From Bacteroidota bacterium (lineage in GTDB: Bacteria > Bacteroidota > Bacteroidia > Cytophagales > Cyclobacteriaceae), in assembly GCA_024280115.1 (NCBI GenBank), contig JAJRQT010000095.1, positions 1 to 42,817 of the forward strand: a stretch of DNA of 42,817 bases, read 5' to 3'. The number at the start of each line of letters is the position of its first letter. Position 1 is the stretch's first letter. A model generated the notes under the pieces. It had not been told where the DNA came from. It searched no databases and worked only from the letters and a program-made list of their open reading frames with translations. The position numbers were made by a program, and so were the translations under genes. This document shows positions 25,569 to 35,317 of this stretch, piece after piece.

Positions 25569-26729
25569 ATGTACAATTTTGAATACAGAAATCCTGTAAA
25601 AGTTATTTTCGGAAAAGATACAATTCCAAAAGTTGCAGATGAAATTCCAACAAATGCGAAAATATTGCTCACTTACGGAGGAGGCAGTATAAAACGTACC
25701 GGTGTTTACGAGCAAGTGATAAATGCCCTAAAGCCTATAGAAGTTCTTGAATTTGGAGGCATTGAAGTAAACCCACATTACGAAACCTGCATGAAAGCGG
25801 TTGAGTTTGTGAAAACTGAAAAAATTGACTTTTTACTCTCCGTAGGAGGTGGTTCGGTTTTAGATGCAACTAAATTTATTGCTGCAGCGGCACTATATAA
25901 AAATGGCGACCCGTGGAATATTCTATCAAAACGCGGAAATGAAGAAGTGCAGGAAGCCCTTCCGATTGGTGCAGTTTTAACATTGCCTGCCACCGGTTCG
26001 GAAATGAATGGAAACGCCGTAATAACTAAATATTCAACGCTGGAAAAAATGGCATTTAGTTCGCCAAAAGTAATGCCGCAGTTTTCTATTCTTGATCCCG
26101 AATGTATTTTTACGCTGCCCGATAAGCAAGTGGCAAACGGAATTATAGATGCTTTTATTCATGTAATTGAGCAGTATTTGACCTTCGATGTAAACTCACC
26201 AATTCAAGACCGGTTTGCGGAAAGCATTCTAACGACCTTAATTGAAGAAGGTCCAAAAGTTTTGGCCAATAGAAAAGATTATGAATCAGCGGCAAACTTT
26301 ATGTGGAGTGCTACAATGGCATTAAACGGGCTTATTGCCACCGGTGTTCCCCAAGACTGGGCAACTCACATGATCGGACATGAATTGACAGCATTTCACG
26401 GCATCGACCACGCTCGGACTTTAGCAATTGTTCTGCCCGGAATAATGGACATAAAAAGAGATAATAAAAAGGGAAAATTACTTCAATACGGGCAAAGGAT
26501 TTGGGGAATTACCTCGGGAACCGAAGATGAAAAAATAGATGCCGCTATTTCGAAGACAGTAGAGTTTTTTGAATCGCTGGGCTTACCCACAACTCTGAAA
26601 GATTACGATGTTCCTAATGAAACCATTGCTAAGATTAAAATACGATTTGAAGAGCGTGGAGGTAAGCTCGGTGAAAAAGCAGATATCGATTTTAACGAAG
26701 TTGAAGAGATTTTAATAAGCAGGATGTAA
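25569..26729 (+). CDS. yqhD: NADPH-dependent iron-containing alcohol/aldehyde dehydrogenase (YqhD-like)
   Basis: The 386-residue product is a group III metal-dependent alcohol dehydrogenase. The metal ligands D194, H198, H267 and H281 fall at the same positions as in E. coli YqhD, which has almost the same length. GGGS (38-40) contacts NADPH, SVGGGSVLDATK (91-102) is the second nucleotide motif, and ATGSEMNGNAVIT follows. Such enzymes reduce short-chain and lipid-peroxidation aldehydes and protect against aldehyde stress. It is cytosolic. The gene is 56 bases ahead of pyruvate kinase and could be co-transcribed with it, though a separate promoter-like TATATTTA sits in the gap. Confidence 0.88.
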   Translation: MYNFEYRNPVKVIFGKDTIPKVADEIPTNAKILLTYGGGSIKRTGVYEQVINALKPIEVLEFGGIEVNPHYETCMKAVEFVKTEKIDFLLSVGGGSVLDATKFIAAAALYKNGDPWNILSKRGNEEVQEALPIGAVLTLPATGSEMNGNAVITKYSTLEKMAFSSPKVMPQFSILDPECIFTLPDKQVANGIIDAFIHVIEQYLTFDVNSPIQDRFAESILTTLIEEGPKVLANRKDYESAANFMWSATMALNGLIATGVPQDWATHMIGHELTAFHGIDHARTLAIVLPGIMDIKRDNKKGKLLQYGQRIWGITSGTEDEKIDAAISKTVEFFESLGLPTTLKDYDVPNETIAKIKIRFEERGGKLGEKADIDFNEVEEILISRM

Positions 26730-26785
26730 ATTGATTTTTGAAGATTAAAATCATTTATATTTAGCTAAATTTAACCATACTAAAT

Positions 26786-28216
26786 ATGTATTCCTATCAG
26801 GATTCCCTAACGAAGATTATTGCAACCATTGGCCCTGCTAGCAGTAACAAAGAAACTCTCCGGAAAATGATTGTGGAAGGATTGGATGTGTGCAGGTTGA
26901 ACTTTTCACACGGTACCCATGAAGATCATGAGAAAGTGATCAACATCATTGAAGAGCTCAATGAAGAATTGAGCGCTAACATTGCAATTCTTGTTGATCT
27001 CCAAGGACCTAAATTACGCATTGGTGAAATTGAAAATAATCAATTGACGTTGAAGGAAGGTGACATCATTCGTTTTGTGTCTGAAAAATGCATCGGAACT
27101 GCGGAGCGAATTACTATGAGCTATGAGCGATTTCCTATGGATGTGAACCCGGGCGAGATTGTCCTGGTGGATGACGGGAAAATAAAACTGGAGGTAACTG
27201 AGACAAACAGGAAAGATTCCGTTTCATTGAAGGTGATAAACGGCGGAATCCTTTCATCAAAAAAAGGCGTGAATTTACCCAACACCAAAATATCACTCCC
27301 CAGCCTTACGGAAAAAGATATCGTTGATGTCAACTTTGCATTACAATTTAATATCCATTTGATTGCACTCTCCTTTGTACGAAATGTAAGAGATATTGTA
27401 GCTTTGAAAGATATAATTAAAAGCAGCGGAAAAGACATAAAGGTGATTGCGAAAATAGAGAAACCTGAGGCTATTGAATCGTTTGATGATATTTTAGAAT
27501 ATACAGATGGAGTGATGGTAGCCAGGGGAGATTTAGGAGTCGAGACGCCATTCGACAAAGTTCCGGTATTGCAAAAGGAATTAGTTGATAAATGCATCAC
27601 CAAAGCCAAACCCGTCATCATTGCTACCCAAATGATGGAAAGCATGATCACGAATTTTATGCCCACGCGAGCCGAGGCAACTGATGTTTCTAATGCGGTT
27701 CTGGATGGAGCTGATGCAGTGATGCTAAGTGGAGAAACTTCTATCGGCAATTACCCGGTTGAGGTAATTGTAAATATGCGGAAAGTGATCACGGCTACAG
27801 AATCAAGTGGTTTTTATTTGAGTCATGATCATGCACCTGATAAAAGCAGCCCTACTTATATTTCTGATTCCATATGCTTTAATGCATGCAAAATAGCGGA
27901 CCAGGCGGAAGCTGTTGGTATTGTTGTATTTTCATTTGGTGGCGGTACAGTATTAAAGATTGCCAGCCATAGGCCTGATGCTAAAATATTTGCATTTACT
28001 TCCGATGATCATGTAACAAAACAGTCATCGCTTGTCAGGGGAGTAAGTGCATTTCAATTGGGAGAAAAACTCAATATCATTGATGCAATAGACCATGCCT
28101 CCGAAATGCTGAGAAAGAAGGGATTGGTAAACAAAGGCGACAAGTTAGTTTACGTTGCAGGAATACCGATGCATAAACGTGAACCGGTTAATATGGTAAA
28201 TATTTCTGTTGTGTAG
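26786..28216 (+). CDS. pyk: Pyruvate kinase
   Basis: The 476-residue product makes pyruvate and ATP from phosphoenolpyruvate and ADP, the last step of glycolysis. Family signatures: TKIIATIGPASSNKETL (8-24), CRLNFSHGTHEDH (35-47), the active-site IAKIEKPEAIESFDDI with its catalytic lysine (about 220-235), VMVARGDLGVETPF, and ATQMMESMI followed by PTRAEATDVSNAVLDGADAVMLSGETS. The B domain is between about 70 and 165, and the C-terminal domain is present. Length is typical. It lies downstream of the yqhD-like gene. Confidence 0.95.
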   Translation: MYSYQDSLTKIIATIGPASSNKETLRKMIVEGLDVCRLNFSHGTHEDHEKVINIIEELNEELSANIAILVDLQGPKLRIGEIENNQLTLKEGDIIRFVSEKCIGTAERITMSYERFPMDVNPGEIVLVDDGKIKLEVTETNRKDSVSLKVINGGILSSKKGVNLPNTKISLPSLTEKDIVDVNFALQFNIHLIALSFVRNVRDIVALKDIIKSSGKDIKVIAKIEKPEAIESFDDILEYTDGVMVARGDLGVETPFDKVPVLQKELVDKCITKAKPVIIATQMMESMITNFMPTRAEATDVSNAVLDGADAVMLSGETSIGNYPVEVIVNMRKVITATESSGFYLSHDHAPDKSSPTYISDSICFNACKIADQAEAVGIVVFSFGGGTVLKIASHRPDAKIFAFTSDDHVTKQSSLVRGVSAFQLGEKLNIIDAIDHASEMLRKKGLVNKGDKLVYVAGIPMHKREPVNMVNISVV

Positions 28217-28245
28217 GAATTGGGTTCTAGGGACTGGGTTCAAGG
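28217..28245. repeat. Degenerate CTGGG-word repeat after pyk
   Basis: Starts one base after the pyk stop with gaattgggttctagggactg, then ggttcaagg. Same word vocabulary as at 20235-20265, which likewise begins directly after a stop codon. Confidence 0.5.
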
Positions 28246-28415
28246 TTGACAAATATTATCAATTGCTTTTACGTTAATCCTTGGTTTAACAAAATGGTTC
28301 TTGACCTTAAGAGTCTGGTATTCGAGCTACCTCATTCCCTCCTTCACTCTGACGCAGGAAGGGGAATAGTCGGGTGAAAAGAAACGAAAATTCAATATCC
28401 AGTTAACTCTTTACC

Positions 28416-28456
28416 AGACTCTTCTTCGGGCTGTGCCCTCATCAGAGTGACGGTTC
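28416..28456 (+). repeat. Dispersed repeat, copy 2
   Basis: Contains agactcttcttcgggctg, then tgccctcatcagagtgacgg. It matches the inverted copy at 25311-25350 apart from a few substitutions and two 2-base gaps. Confidence 0.55.
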
Positions 28457-28530
28457 TGATTGACAAATGTCATATCATTCTGGTTGTAAGTTTACAGAAG
28501 TGGTCGACAACCACGGGGACTAAAGGGAAT

Positions 28531-28556
28531 GACCAGAACCCAGCAACCAGCACCTT
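28531..28556 (-). repeat. Degenerate CTGGG-word repeat, inverted copy
   Basis: Read on the minus strand it is ggtgctggttgctgggttct, then ggtc, directly after the glutamate dehydrogenase stop. Thus all three copies sit within a few bases to 40 bases of the 3' end of a gene, in the sense orientation. Confidence 0.5.
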
Positions 28557-28567
28557 TTTATCCCCGT

Positions 28568-29818
28568 TTAAAACTCATCAAATTTAGCATTGGAGAAATG
28601 GGTCCTGGATAAGGTAGCTTTTGCAACCCTCCCAATTCCCAGAATGAAAGCCGCAGTACGCATATCGGTGTTATGCGACCTGGCAATTTCTCTTACCGAG
28701 GTATAAGCTTTAGTCATCGTCTTATACAATTCCCCATTGATCTTTTCCAATTCCCATCTGTATTGTTGAATGTTTTGTGCCCACTCAAAATAACTGACGG
28801 TTACTCCTCCCGCATTTGCGAGTATATCCGGAATAATCAACACATTCTTTTTGTGCAGGATTTCATCAGCTTCTGGGGAGGTCGGTCCATTGGCCGCTTC
28901 AACTATTATTTTCGCGCGTACATCATTGGCGTTCTCCTTAGTTAACACATCACCCAGGGCTGCAGGTATCAACACGTCACAATCCCAGGTTAAGACAAGA
29001 TTGCTTTCCATGGGATTCCCTCCTGGGAATTTATCAACTGTTCTGTTTTGTCTAACCCACTTCATAAGATTTTCGACATTCAATCCTTCCGGATTTTCTA
29101 CACCTCCCATATGGTCGCCAACTGCCACAATCAATGCCCCTTTCTCTGCCATCAATTTAGCAGCAAAACTCCCCACATTCCCGAAACCTTGTAGGGCAAT
29201 GCGCAATCCTTTCCAATCTATTTTTTCATCTTCAAGCGCCATTTCCAATGCATACATCACGCCTCTGCCGGTCGCTTCCTCTCTTCCTTCCGATCCGAAC
29301 AAGTGCAATGGCTTTCCTGTCACCACGCCTGGAGAGAAACCATAATGTTTGGAATATTCATCCATAATCCAGGCCATTGTATTAGCATTTGTATTCACAT
29401 CTGGCGCTGGGATATCCAGGTTGGGTCCTATTATTTCCTTGATTTCAGTTACAAATTCTCTTGTGATGTCATGCAGTTCTTTTTCATTAAGTGTTTGCGG
29501 ATCACAATTGATGCCACCTTTCGCGCCTCCATATGGAACATTAACCACTGCAGTTTTCCATGTCATTAAACTGGCCAGCGCAGTAGCTTCATCTTCATCA
29601 ACGCTTGGGTGGTAGCGCAATCCGCCTTTCATAGGCCCACGGGAATTATCATGCTGTACCCGAAACCCTAAGTGATGCAAGATTCCACCTTCTTTGCTCT
29701 CGGTTACAATTTCAACCTTTACTACCCTTTTTGGGGTGACGAGTAATTTTTTTGCAATGGAGGCAACACTAAGGATCTTAGCGGCTTTATTGAAATAATA
29801 ACGGCTTTCTTCGAGCAT
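28568..29818 (-). CDS. gdhA: Glutamate dehydrogenase (Glu/Leu/Phe/Val dehydrogenase family)
   Basis: The 416-residue product interconverts glutamate with 2-oxoglutarate and ammonium. The active-site lysines are in place: K64 (GPMKGGLRYH), K88 and catalytic K100 (VPYGGAKGGINCDP), with D140 in IPAPDVNTNANTM. GFGNVGSFAAKLMAEKG (about 211-227) is the nucleotide-binding motif. Its length and sequence are closer to the shorter RocG/GudB-type enzymes, often NAD-linked and catabolic, than to the 450-residue NADP type. Leucine or valine dehydrogenase activity is less likely, since K64 and the surrounding pocket are glutamate-like. It is a single gene. Confidence 0.9.
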   Translation of the reverse strand: MLEESRYYFNKAAKILSVASIAKKLLVTPKRVVKVEIVTESKEGGILHHLGFRVQHDNSRGPMKGGLRYHPSVDEDEATALASLMTWKTAVVNVPYGGAKGGINCDPQTLNEKELHDITREFVTEIKEIIGPNLDIPAPDVNTNANTMAWIMDEYSKHYGFSPGVVTGKPLHLFGSEGREEATGRGVMYALEMALEDEKIDWKGLRIALQGFGNVGSFAAKLMAEKGALIVAVGDHMGGVENPEGLNVENLMKWVRQNRTVDKFPGGNPMESNLVLTWDCDVLIPAALGDVLTKENANDVRAKIIVEAANGPTSPEADEILHKKNVLIIPDILANAGGVTVSYFEWAQNIQQYRWELEKINGELYKTMTKAYTSVREIARSHNTDMRTAAFILGIGRVAKATLSRTHFSNAKFDEF

Positions 29819-29883
29819 TTTATTGGGATTTAATTTTAAATTATTGTTTTTAATATTTATTATCGCATTCTATCATTAACTCA

Positions 29884-31173
29884 TTATTCTGTAGGTTCTA
29901 CATAATTCAATCCAAGTGCTTTATTATAGAATGAATAATTTATCAGGAATTCTTTTTTTGCAGCCACAAAATCTACATACGCAGATTCCCAGAAAATCTG
30001 AGCATTCAACACGTCAACGATGGGACTTAGTCCTTCAATATATCTATCGGTAATCAGATCCAAATTCTCATCTGCTTGAAGTACGGAATTTTGAGTGAGC
30101 ATTACTTTGCTCACTGATTCTTCCAACGCATATCGTGCCTGATTTATTTCAAGGGTGACAAGGTCTTGCGTTTTATCTAACTGATACACCGCAATTTGAT
30201 TTCTGATACGACTTGCTTCTACTTCCTTTCCCTTTTTACCAAAATAGATGAGCGGCATATTCAGATATCCATAAACCTGATAATTCCAATTTGGGTCAGA
30301 GGAAAGACCCTCTCCAGGGGTTCCCCATCTGCCAAATGCACCTACGCCAATTGACGGCATATAGGGAGATTTTACAAGACCTACATTCAAATCAGAAACT
30401 GTTACAAGATTTTCACTGATTTTTATTTCCGGCCGGGTATTTAAAGCCATTTGAACATAATCAATATTATCAACGACAGAAAAGTCCACGGAGAGCGAAT
30501 CTTCAATAGTTATATCAGCTGTAATTTCATTACCAATCAGCCGATTCAAGGCCATTTCAGATAATTTTAAATTATTTCCCGATTGAATAACTTTTAGATC
30601 TGCTTCATTGAGGTTGACTTTCGCCTGAAGGTATTCTGTTCTGCTTAATACTTCTTCTTCTACTTTATCTAGTATAACATCTACCAGGGACTGTATGATA
30701 TCCCGATATCGAAAAGCCAGATTATTAAGTTCTCCATTTGCGACAACCTGCCAATAGGTTTTGTCCGTTTCAAGTATAATCTCTGCTCCGGTATATCGTC
30801 TTTTTTCACCGGCGATTACCTCCTCAGTTTGCGCTATTTCATGAGATTTGCTCACAGCACTACCACTATAAATATTCTGTGTAATACCCACTTTAAAATT
30901 ATAGATATGTTCAAGTGCATCTTTTGTTTCATATCCATTAATGTCAATGCCATTGCTTAGGAATCTATAATTGGAGCCGAAATCAATTCTTGGATACAAG
31001 TCAGTTTTCACGGCTGAAGCATCATATCCGGCAGCTTCATATCCCGCCTGGGCGCTCTTCATATCCTGATTGTACTCAATGGCCATTTTTCTGCATGTAT
31101 CCAGGGGAATTAATTCCTGGGCAAATAGTTGAAATGGACAAACCAGTAGAATTATATATATAAATAATTTCAT
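29884..31173 (-). CDS. TolC-family outer membrane efflux protein
   Basis: The 429-residue product begins with a signal peptide (residues 1-18, cut after LFAQ) and has the TolC duplicated pattern of long amphipathic helices: IPLDTCRKMAIEYNQDMKSAQ at the start and a second copy around 225-420 (ITDRYIEGLSPIVDVLNAQIFW). It should form the trimeric outer membrane channel of the efflux system. Its start is separated from the pump stop by a single base, so translation is probably coupled. Confidence 0.9.
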   Translation of the reverse strand: MKLFIYIILLVCPFQLFAQELIPLDTCRKMAIEYNQDMKSAQAGYEAAGYDASAVKTDLYPRIDFGSNYRFLSNGIDINGYETKDALEHIYNFKVGITQNIYSGSAVSKSHEIAQTEEVIAGEKRRYTGAEIILETDKTYWQVVANGELNNLAFRYRDIIQSLVDVILDKVEEEVLSRTEYLQAKVNLNEADLKVIQSGNNLKLSEMALNRLIGNEITADITIEDSLSVDFSVVDNIDYVQMALNTRPEIKISENLVTVSDLNVGLVKSPYMPSIGVGAFGRWGTPGEGLSSDPNWNYQVYGYLNMPLIYFGKKGKEVEASRIRNQIAVYQLDKTQDLVTLEINQARYALEESVSKVMLTQNSVLQADENLDLITDRYIEGLSPIVDVLNAQIFWESAYVDFVAAKKEFLINYSFYNKALGLNYVEPTE

Positions 31174-31174
31174 C

Positions 31175-34100
31175 TTATTTCGTGTTTTCAGGTTTTCTCA
31201 AGTTATACATTGTAGCGTATAGTACTGGCAATACGATAATGGTCAATACGGTGGCAATTGCCAATCCACCCATAATGGTTGCAGCCATCCCTCCAAACAT
31301 TGGGTCGGGCAGAAGAGGTACCATTCCAAGAATAGTTGTTCCGGCTGCCAGGGAAACGGGCGCCACTCTTGATATGGCTGCCAATACAATAGCATCATAC
31401 GGTGTGAGCTTATTATTTTGTATTTCCAATTCGGCCTGATCTAATAATACAATGGCATTTTTAATCACCATCCCAATTAATCCCAGTAAGCCTAAAATGG
31501 CAAAAAATCCAAAGGATTGCCCTGTAAGCAAAAATCCTGCAGTAACCCCAATCATAACAAGTGGAATCATAAGTAGAATCATGGTTACTTTTCTGTAACT
31601 GTTAAACAGTACGACTAAAACAGATATAATGAGAATCATAGCTACTCCAAGCTCGGCCATTATTGCGTTCTGAGTGTCTTGCTGCTTTTTATACATCCCA
31701 TCCCAAAAAATGGAATAACCCTCGGGGAGCTCCATAGCATTTAATTTTGGCATTAGCTGAGCCTCAACTTCGGGATTTTCAACACTCCAAATCGGATCTG
31801 ACATGGCCGATAGCGACCTTTGCCTGTTGTATCTTCTTACCATAAATTCTTCCCACTTCACATCATATCTTTCTACAATACGATCTAAAACGATTGCTTC
31901 ACCATCAGCATTGTACATGGGGAGGCTACCCAAATTGCCGTAATCATATTTTTTACGATTGATATCTTTAATCAAGATTGGCAAGATATCATCCCCCTCT
32001 CTATAATTGCCAACGTTTTGACCATCTGTAATCCGTTTGATGGCCATCGCCATATTCTCTCGTGATATACCCAATCGTTGACCTTTGTTTTGGGAATAAA
32101 CAGGATTCCAGACCATGGTCTTTTCACCCCAGCTATCCCGAATATTTTCTTCCAATGGATCTTCCCTCATAATTGCCTTGGCTTTATCAGCAATTTCTCT
32201 CAATACATCAGGATCCGGCCCTAAAAAGGTAGGCTCAATGATGGCGTCCGGATAAGGTGAAACCTTGAATTTATAAAAGATGGACATGGCATCCGGAAAA
32301 TTATTTTCCAGATAATCCTTCATGTCGTACATCAATGCATTGGCTTGCTTATAATCCTCAGTTTCTATGAGTATATTAGCCATATTGGGTCTTCCAAACC
32401 AGGAAACCGTAGCCAGGTAGTAACGTAATGGCCCGGCGCCAATGGTCATGGAGACATTTTTCACTTCTTCTTTAGACTGAAGATACTTTTCGATTTCAAT
32501 CATATCTTTTTCTACCTGGGCAATAGAAGTGCCCTGTGGAAGAAAGTAGTCTATTTTGAACATCGGTTTATGAATAGCAGGAAAAAATGATTGTTCCACC
32601 TCGCCAAACAAAAATATAGAACCAAAAAATACAATTACAACTGTAGCAAGTGTTAACCACCTAAAAGAGATACATTTCTCTATAAATACTTTTAGCTTTT
32701 TGAAGAAGCCCCCTTCAAACGGATCCTTTCCTGAAGCATCTTTCTTAGGCTCTTTCAGGATAAATTCACCATATACAGTAGTTTGCACCAAAGCAAATAT
32801 CCAGCTCAATCCAAGAGAGATAGCAAGAACGACAAATAGCGGTTTGATGATTTCAGCCGTATTTGACCCTGCCATGTATAACGGAAGAAAAGACATGATT
32901 GCTATAAATGTAGCCCCAAGCAATCCCCATTGTGGGACTGTTGCTCCATCAATTAAGGCCTTGATTTTAGAAACGCCTTTTTTCATGGCAATAGTTGCAT
33001 TGTCTGTGACCACAATAGCATTATCTACCAACATGCCCATGGCAACGATGATTGCTGCCAGAGATGTTCTGTGCAGATCAATCCCAAAAATCAACATAAA
33101 TACCAATGTAGCCAGGATAGAAAAAATCAGGCTTGAGCCGATCAAAATACCACTGCGAACTCCCATGACAAACAGGATGATAATCACTACTGTTGAAACG
33201 GAAATAACAAGATTTTTTATAAAATCATTATTGGCTTCAACGGCCACTACATTTTCAAAATATATGCCTTCGATTTCCATACCTACAGGAATGAGCGCTT
33301 CAAGGGTTTTTAATTTATCTGCTACCATATCACCCATCAGCACAGAGTTTCCTCCGGCACGTGTAGATATTCCAATGCCAATAGCTCTTTTCCCATTCAT
33401 GCGCATTTTTGTGATGGCAGGATCTAAATAATCGCGACTGACTGTAGCCAGGTCTTTCAACCGGAAGGTATTTCCCCCGGTTCCTGTTATCACAAGGTTT
33501 TCTATTTCACTGACCGATTGAAACGTACCAGGTGATTCTACCCGGATATCGGTTTGTCCAGCGGGAATTTTTCCACTTTGAACCAGTTTATTCTGAGCCT
33601 GAATCGTGGCAAATAACTGATTTGGATTTACACCGGCATTTGATAGTTTATCTTCAGAGATCTCAATATTAATTACCTTTGGTTGGACGCCAAAAAGCTC
33701 CACTTTGCTGACTTCAGATATTGGAACAAGTTCCCTTTTAATAAAATCGGCGTAATCTTCCAACTCACTATACTCAAAACCTTCATCGGCAGTAAGGGCA
33801 TAATACACACCAAAAACATCCCCAAAATCATCGTTGATCATGGTGGGCATACAGCCCGGAGGTAGTTCCAATTGTGCATCTTCTACTTTTCTCCTGAGTT
33901 CATCCCATATCTGCCTAAATTCTTCTTTCGGGATCGATTCAAAGAAGGCTACTTTAACAAATGAAATACCCGCCCTGGATTCAGATTTTATATAATCAAC
34001 TCCACGAGTTGCCTGAATAGTTCGTTCGATGACTTCAGTTACTTGTTCTTCAACTTCATATTGGTTAGCACCCGGATATTGAGTGGTTAGAATTGCTTCC

Positions 34101-34228
34101 TTAATGACGAATGGGGCATCTTCAGCTTTTCCCAATTTCTCAAAAGAAACGACGCCCCCAACAATTGCAACGATAAGAAAAAAATGTATGACCCGTTTAT
34201 GGGTCATCGCATAACTAGCAATACTCAT
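31175..34228 (-). CDS. RND-family efflux pump permease
   Basis: The 1017-residue product is an AcrB/HAE1-like inner membrane proton antiporter with 12 predicted membrane segments: one at about 12-30, five at about 335-480, one near 525 and five at about 855-1010. Between them lie two large periplasmic porter loops. The proton-relay region of helix 4 reads GMLVDNAIVVTDN (D near 402), and the helix 10 lysine is in IGMVIKNAIVLL (near 922). Lack of the heavy-metal CusA signature favours organic substrates, but the substrate cannot be named. It lies 30 bases after the adaptor gene and 1 base before TolC, one operon. Confidence 0.92.
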   Translation of the reverse strand: MSIASYAMTHKRVIHFFLIVAIVGGVVSFEKLGKAEDAPFVIKEAILTTQYPGANQYEVEEQVTEVIERTIQATRGVDYIKSESRAGISFVKVAFFESIPKEEFRQIWDELRRKVEDAQLELPPGCMPTMINDDFGDVFGVYYALTADEGFEYSELEDYADFIKRELVPISEVSKVELFGVQPKVINIEISEDKLSNAGVNPNQLFATIQAQNKLVQSGKIPAGQTDIRVESPGTFQSVSEIENLVITGTGGNTFRLKDLATVSRDYLDPAITKMRMNGKRAIGIGISTRAGGNSVLMGDMVADKLKTLEALIPVGMEIEGIYFENVVAVEANNDFIKNLVISVSTVVIIILFVMGVRSGILIGSSLIFSILATLVFMLIFGIDLHRTSLAAIIVAMGMLVDNAIVVTDNATIAMKKGVSKIKALIDGATVPQWGLLGATFIAIMSFLPLYMAGSNTAEIIKPLFVVLAISLGLSWIFALVQTTVYGEFILKEPKKDASGKDPFEGGFFKKLKVFIEKCISFRWLTLATVVIVFFGSIFLFGEVEQSFFPAIHKPMFKIDYFLPQGTSIAQVEKDMIEIEKYLQSKEEVKNVSMTIGAGPLRYYLATVSWFGRPNMANILIETEDYKQANALMYDMKDYLENNFPDAMSIFYKFKVSPYPDAIIEPTFLGPDPDVLREIADKAKAIMREDPLEENIRDSWGEKTMVWNPVYSQNKGQRLGISRENMAMAIKRITDGQNVGNYREGDDILPILIKDINRKKYDYGNLGSLPMYNADGEAIVLDRIVERYDVKWEEFMVRRYNRQRSLSAMSDPIWSVENPEVEAQLMPKLNAMELPEGYSIFWDGMYKKQQDTQNAIMAELGVAMILIISVLVVLFNSYRKVTMILLMIPLVMIGVTAGFLLTGQSFGFFAILGLLGLIGMVIKNAIVLLDQAELEIQNNKLTPYDAIVLAAISRVAPVSLAAGTTILGMVPLLPDPMFGGMAATIMGGLAIATVLTIIVLPVLYATMYNLRKPENTK

Positions 34229-34258
34229 AATAATAGTAGATTAAATTGCATGATTGAT

Positions 34259-35317
34259 TCAAAGTTTATCCATCAGAGGTTTCACCTTTTGGCCCTCAAC
34301 CAGCTTGTGAACACCGGCGGTCACAATCCATTCCCCGGATGTGATGCCTTCTTGGATTTCAATCGAACTGTGTGAAATAAGTGAACCAATTTTCACATCC
34401 CGTTTTGAAACCTGATTGCTTGATTTATCCATGATCCAGACCGATGGATTATCAGGGGTTTTTCCCTCAAAGACAGCAGAAAGGGGCACAATAAATGATT
34501 CAACATCGACATTACCTGATAACGATATGTCAACTCTGCAGGTCAAGCCCGGGGCAATTATATATTCAGCTTTTGGAGAAATTTCATAATCCAGGTATAT
34601 ACTAAGTGGATAACCCGCAGGGTCTGGAGATTTACCTACTTCTTTCAAAGTGCCCGTAAATGTTTTACCCGGATAGGCGTCAAACCAAATTTGGTATTCT
34701 GAGAATTGTGGGAAATAAATAGCCAGATTTTCAGGGATGTGCGTGCGAACCTCAATTTTGGATAGATCCAGTAAGGTAGCAATAGTCTGACTGGCCGCTA
34801 CATCCTGATAATTTTCCACAAGCTTTTTACCTATAAATCCATGAAACGGGGCATAGATTTTAGTGTCTTTTAGGGCATTAACAGCATTTTCATAAACAGC
34901 TTTGGCTTCAAGATAATTGGCCAGTTTTATGTCATACTCATTTAAAGAGACAGAGCCTTTTTTGTAGAGGTTATTGTATCGCTGCTCTTCAGCTTTTGCC
35001 TGGTTCATTCTGCCCTCATCCCCGATCAACGCAACCTTATAATCCCTGGGATCAATCTCAGCGATCAATTGGCCTTTTTTAACTTCTGTTCCTTCTTCAA
35101 TCGTAAGCTTAACAAGTGGCCCGCTTATGCGAAATGACAGTTCTACTTCGCGAGTTTGAGTAGATACAGCAGGAAAGCCTTTACTTAATTGATCTGCGGC
35201 TGTTTCCACTTGAACTGCCTTCACAGGTCTGATTTGTTCTATTTTTGCTTCTTCTTTTTTCTTGCAACTCACCAGCAATACAATAGAAACAAGCAATAGA
35301 TATTTTAATATTTTCAT
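34259..35317 (-). CDS. RND efflux periplasmic adaptor (membrane fusion) lipoprotein
   Basis: The 352-residue product has a lipoprotein signal (LLLVSIVLLVSC18) and the adaptor layout: a lipoyl half-motif around 65-95 (GPLVKLTIEEGTEVKKGQLI), a helical hairpin about 98-150, the second lipoyl half (DTKIYAPFHGFIG), a beta-barrel, and a membrane-proximal domain ending GEWIVTAGVHKLVEGQKV. It links the pump to the TolC-type channel. It is the first gene of the three-gene operon; the palindrome at 35434-35450 lies 117 bases before its start. Confidence 0.92.
   Translation of the reverse strand: MKILKYLLLVSIVLLVSCKKKEEAKIEQIRPVKAVQVETAADQLSKGFPAVSTQTREVELSFRISGPLVKLTIEEGTEVKKGQLIAEIDPRDYKVALIGDEGRMNQAKAEEQRYNNLYKKGSVSLNEYDIKLANYLEAKAVYENAVNALKDTKIYAPFHGFIGKKLVENYQDVAASQTIATLLDLSKIEVRTHIPENLAIYFPQFSEYQIWFDAYPGKTFTGTLKEVGKSPDPAGYPLSIYLDYEISPKAEYIIAPGLTCRVDISLSGNVDVESFIVPLSAVFEGKTPDNPSVWIMDKSSNQVSKRDVKIGSLISHSSIEIQEGITSGEWIVTAGVHKLVEGQKVKPLMDKL

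Larger units (their letters stand above)
28217..28567. other. 351-bp gap made of degenerate repeats
   Basis: The gap between pyk and the convergent glutamate dehydrogenase gene has no gene. It holds a CTGGG-word repeat at each end (28217-28245 direct, 28531-28556 inverted), the dispersed repeat copy at 28416-28456, and C-rich text near 28335-28370 (tccctccttcactctgacgc). Confidence 0.5.

Noticed and set aside
26734..26763. Promoter of pyk built from TTTG at 26737 and TATATTTA at 26756
   Set aside because: The 15-base spacing is shorter than usual for Bacteroidota promoters and the -7 box lacks its last G, so I only mention it and do not list it.
27121..27750. Open frame of 209 codons opposite pyruvate kinase
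   Set aside because: It is a shadow of pyk, Ser- and Thr-rich low-quality protein without recognisable features.
32700..33431. Long open frame on the plus strand opposite the RND pump gene (243 codons)
   Set aside because: The pump on the minus strand is unmistakable; the opposite frame is open because of codon bias and shows no family motifs.
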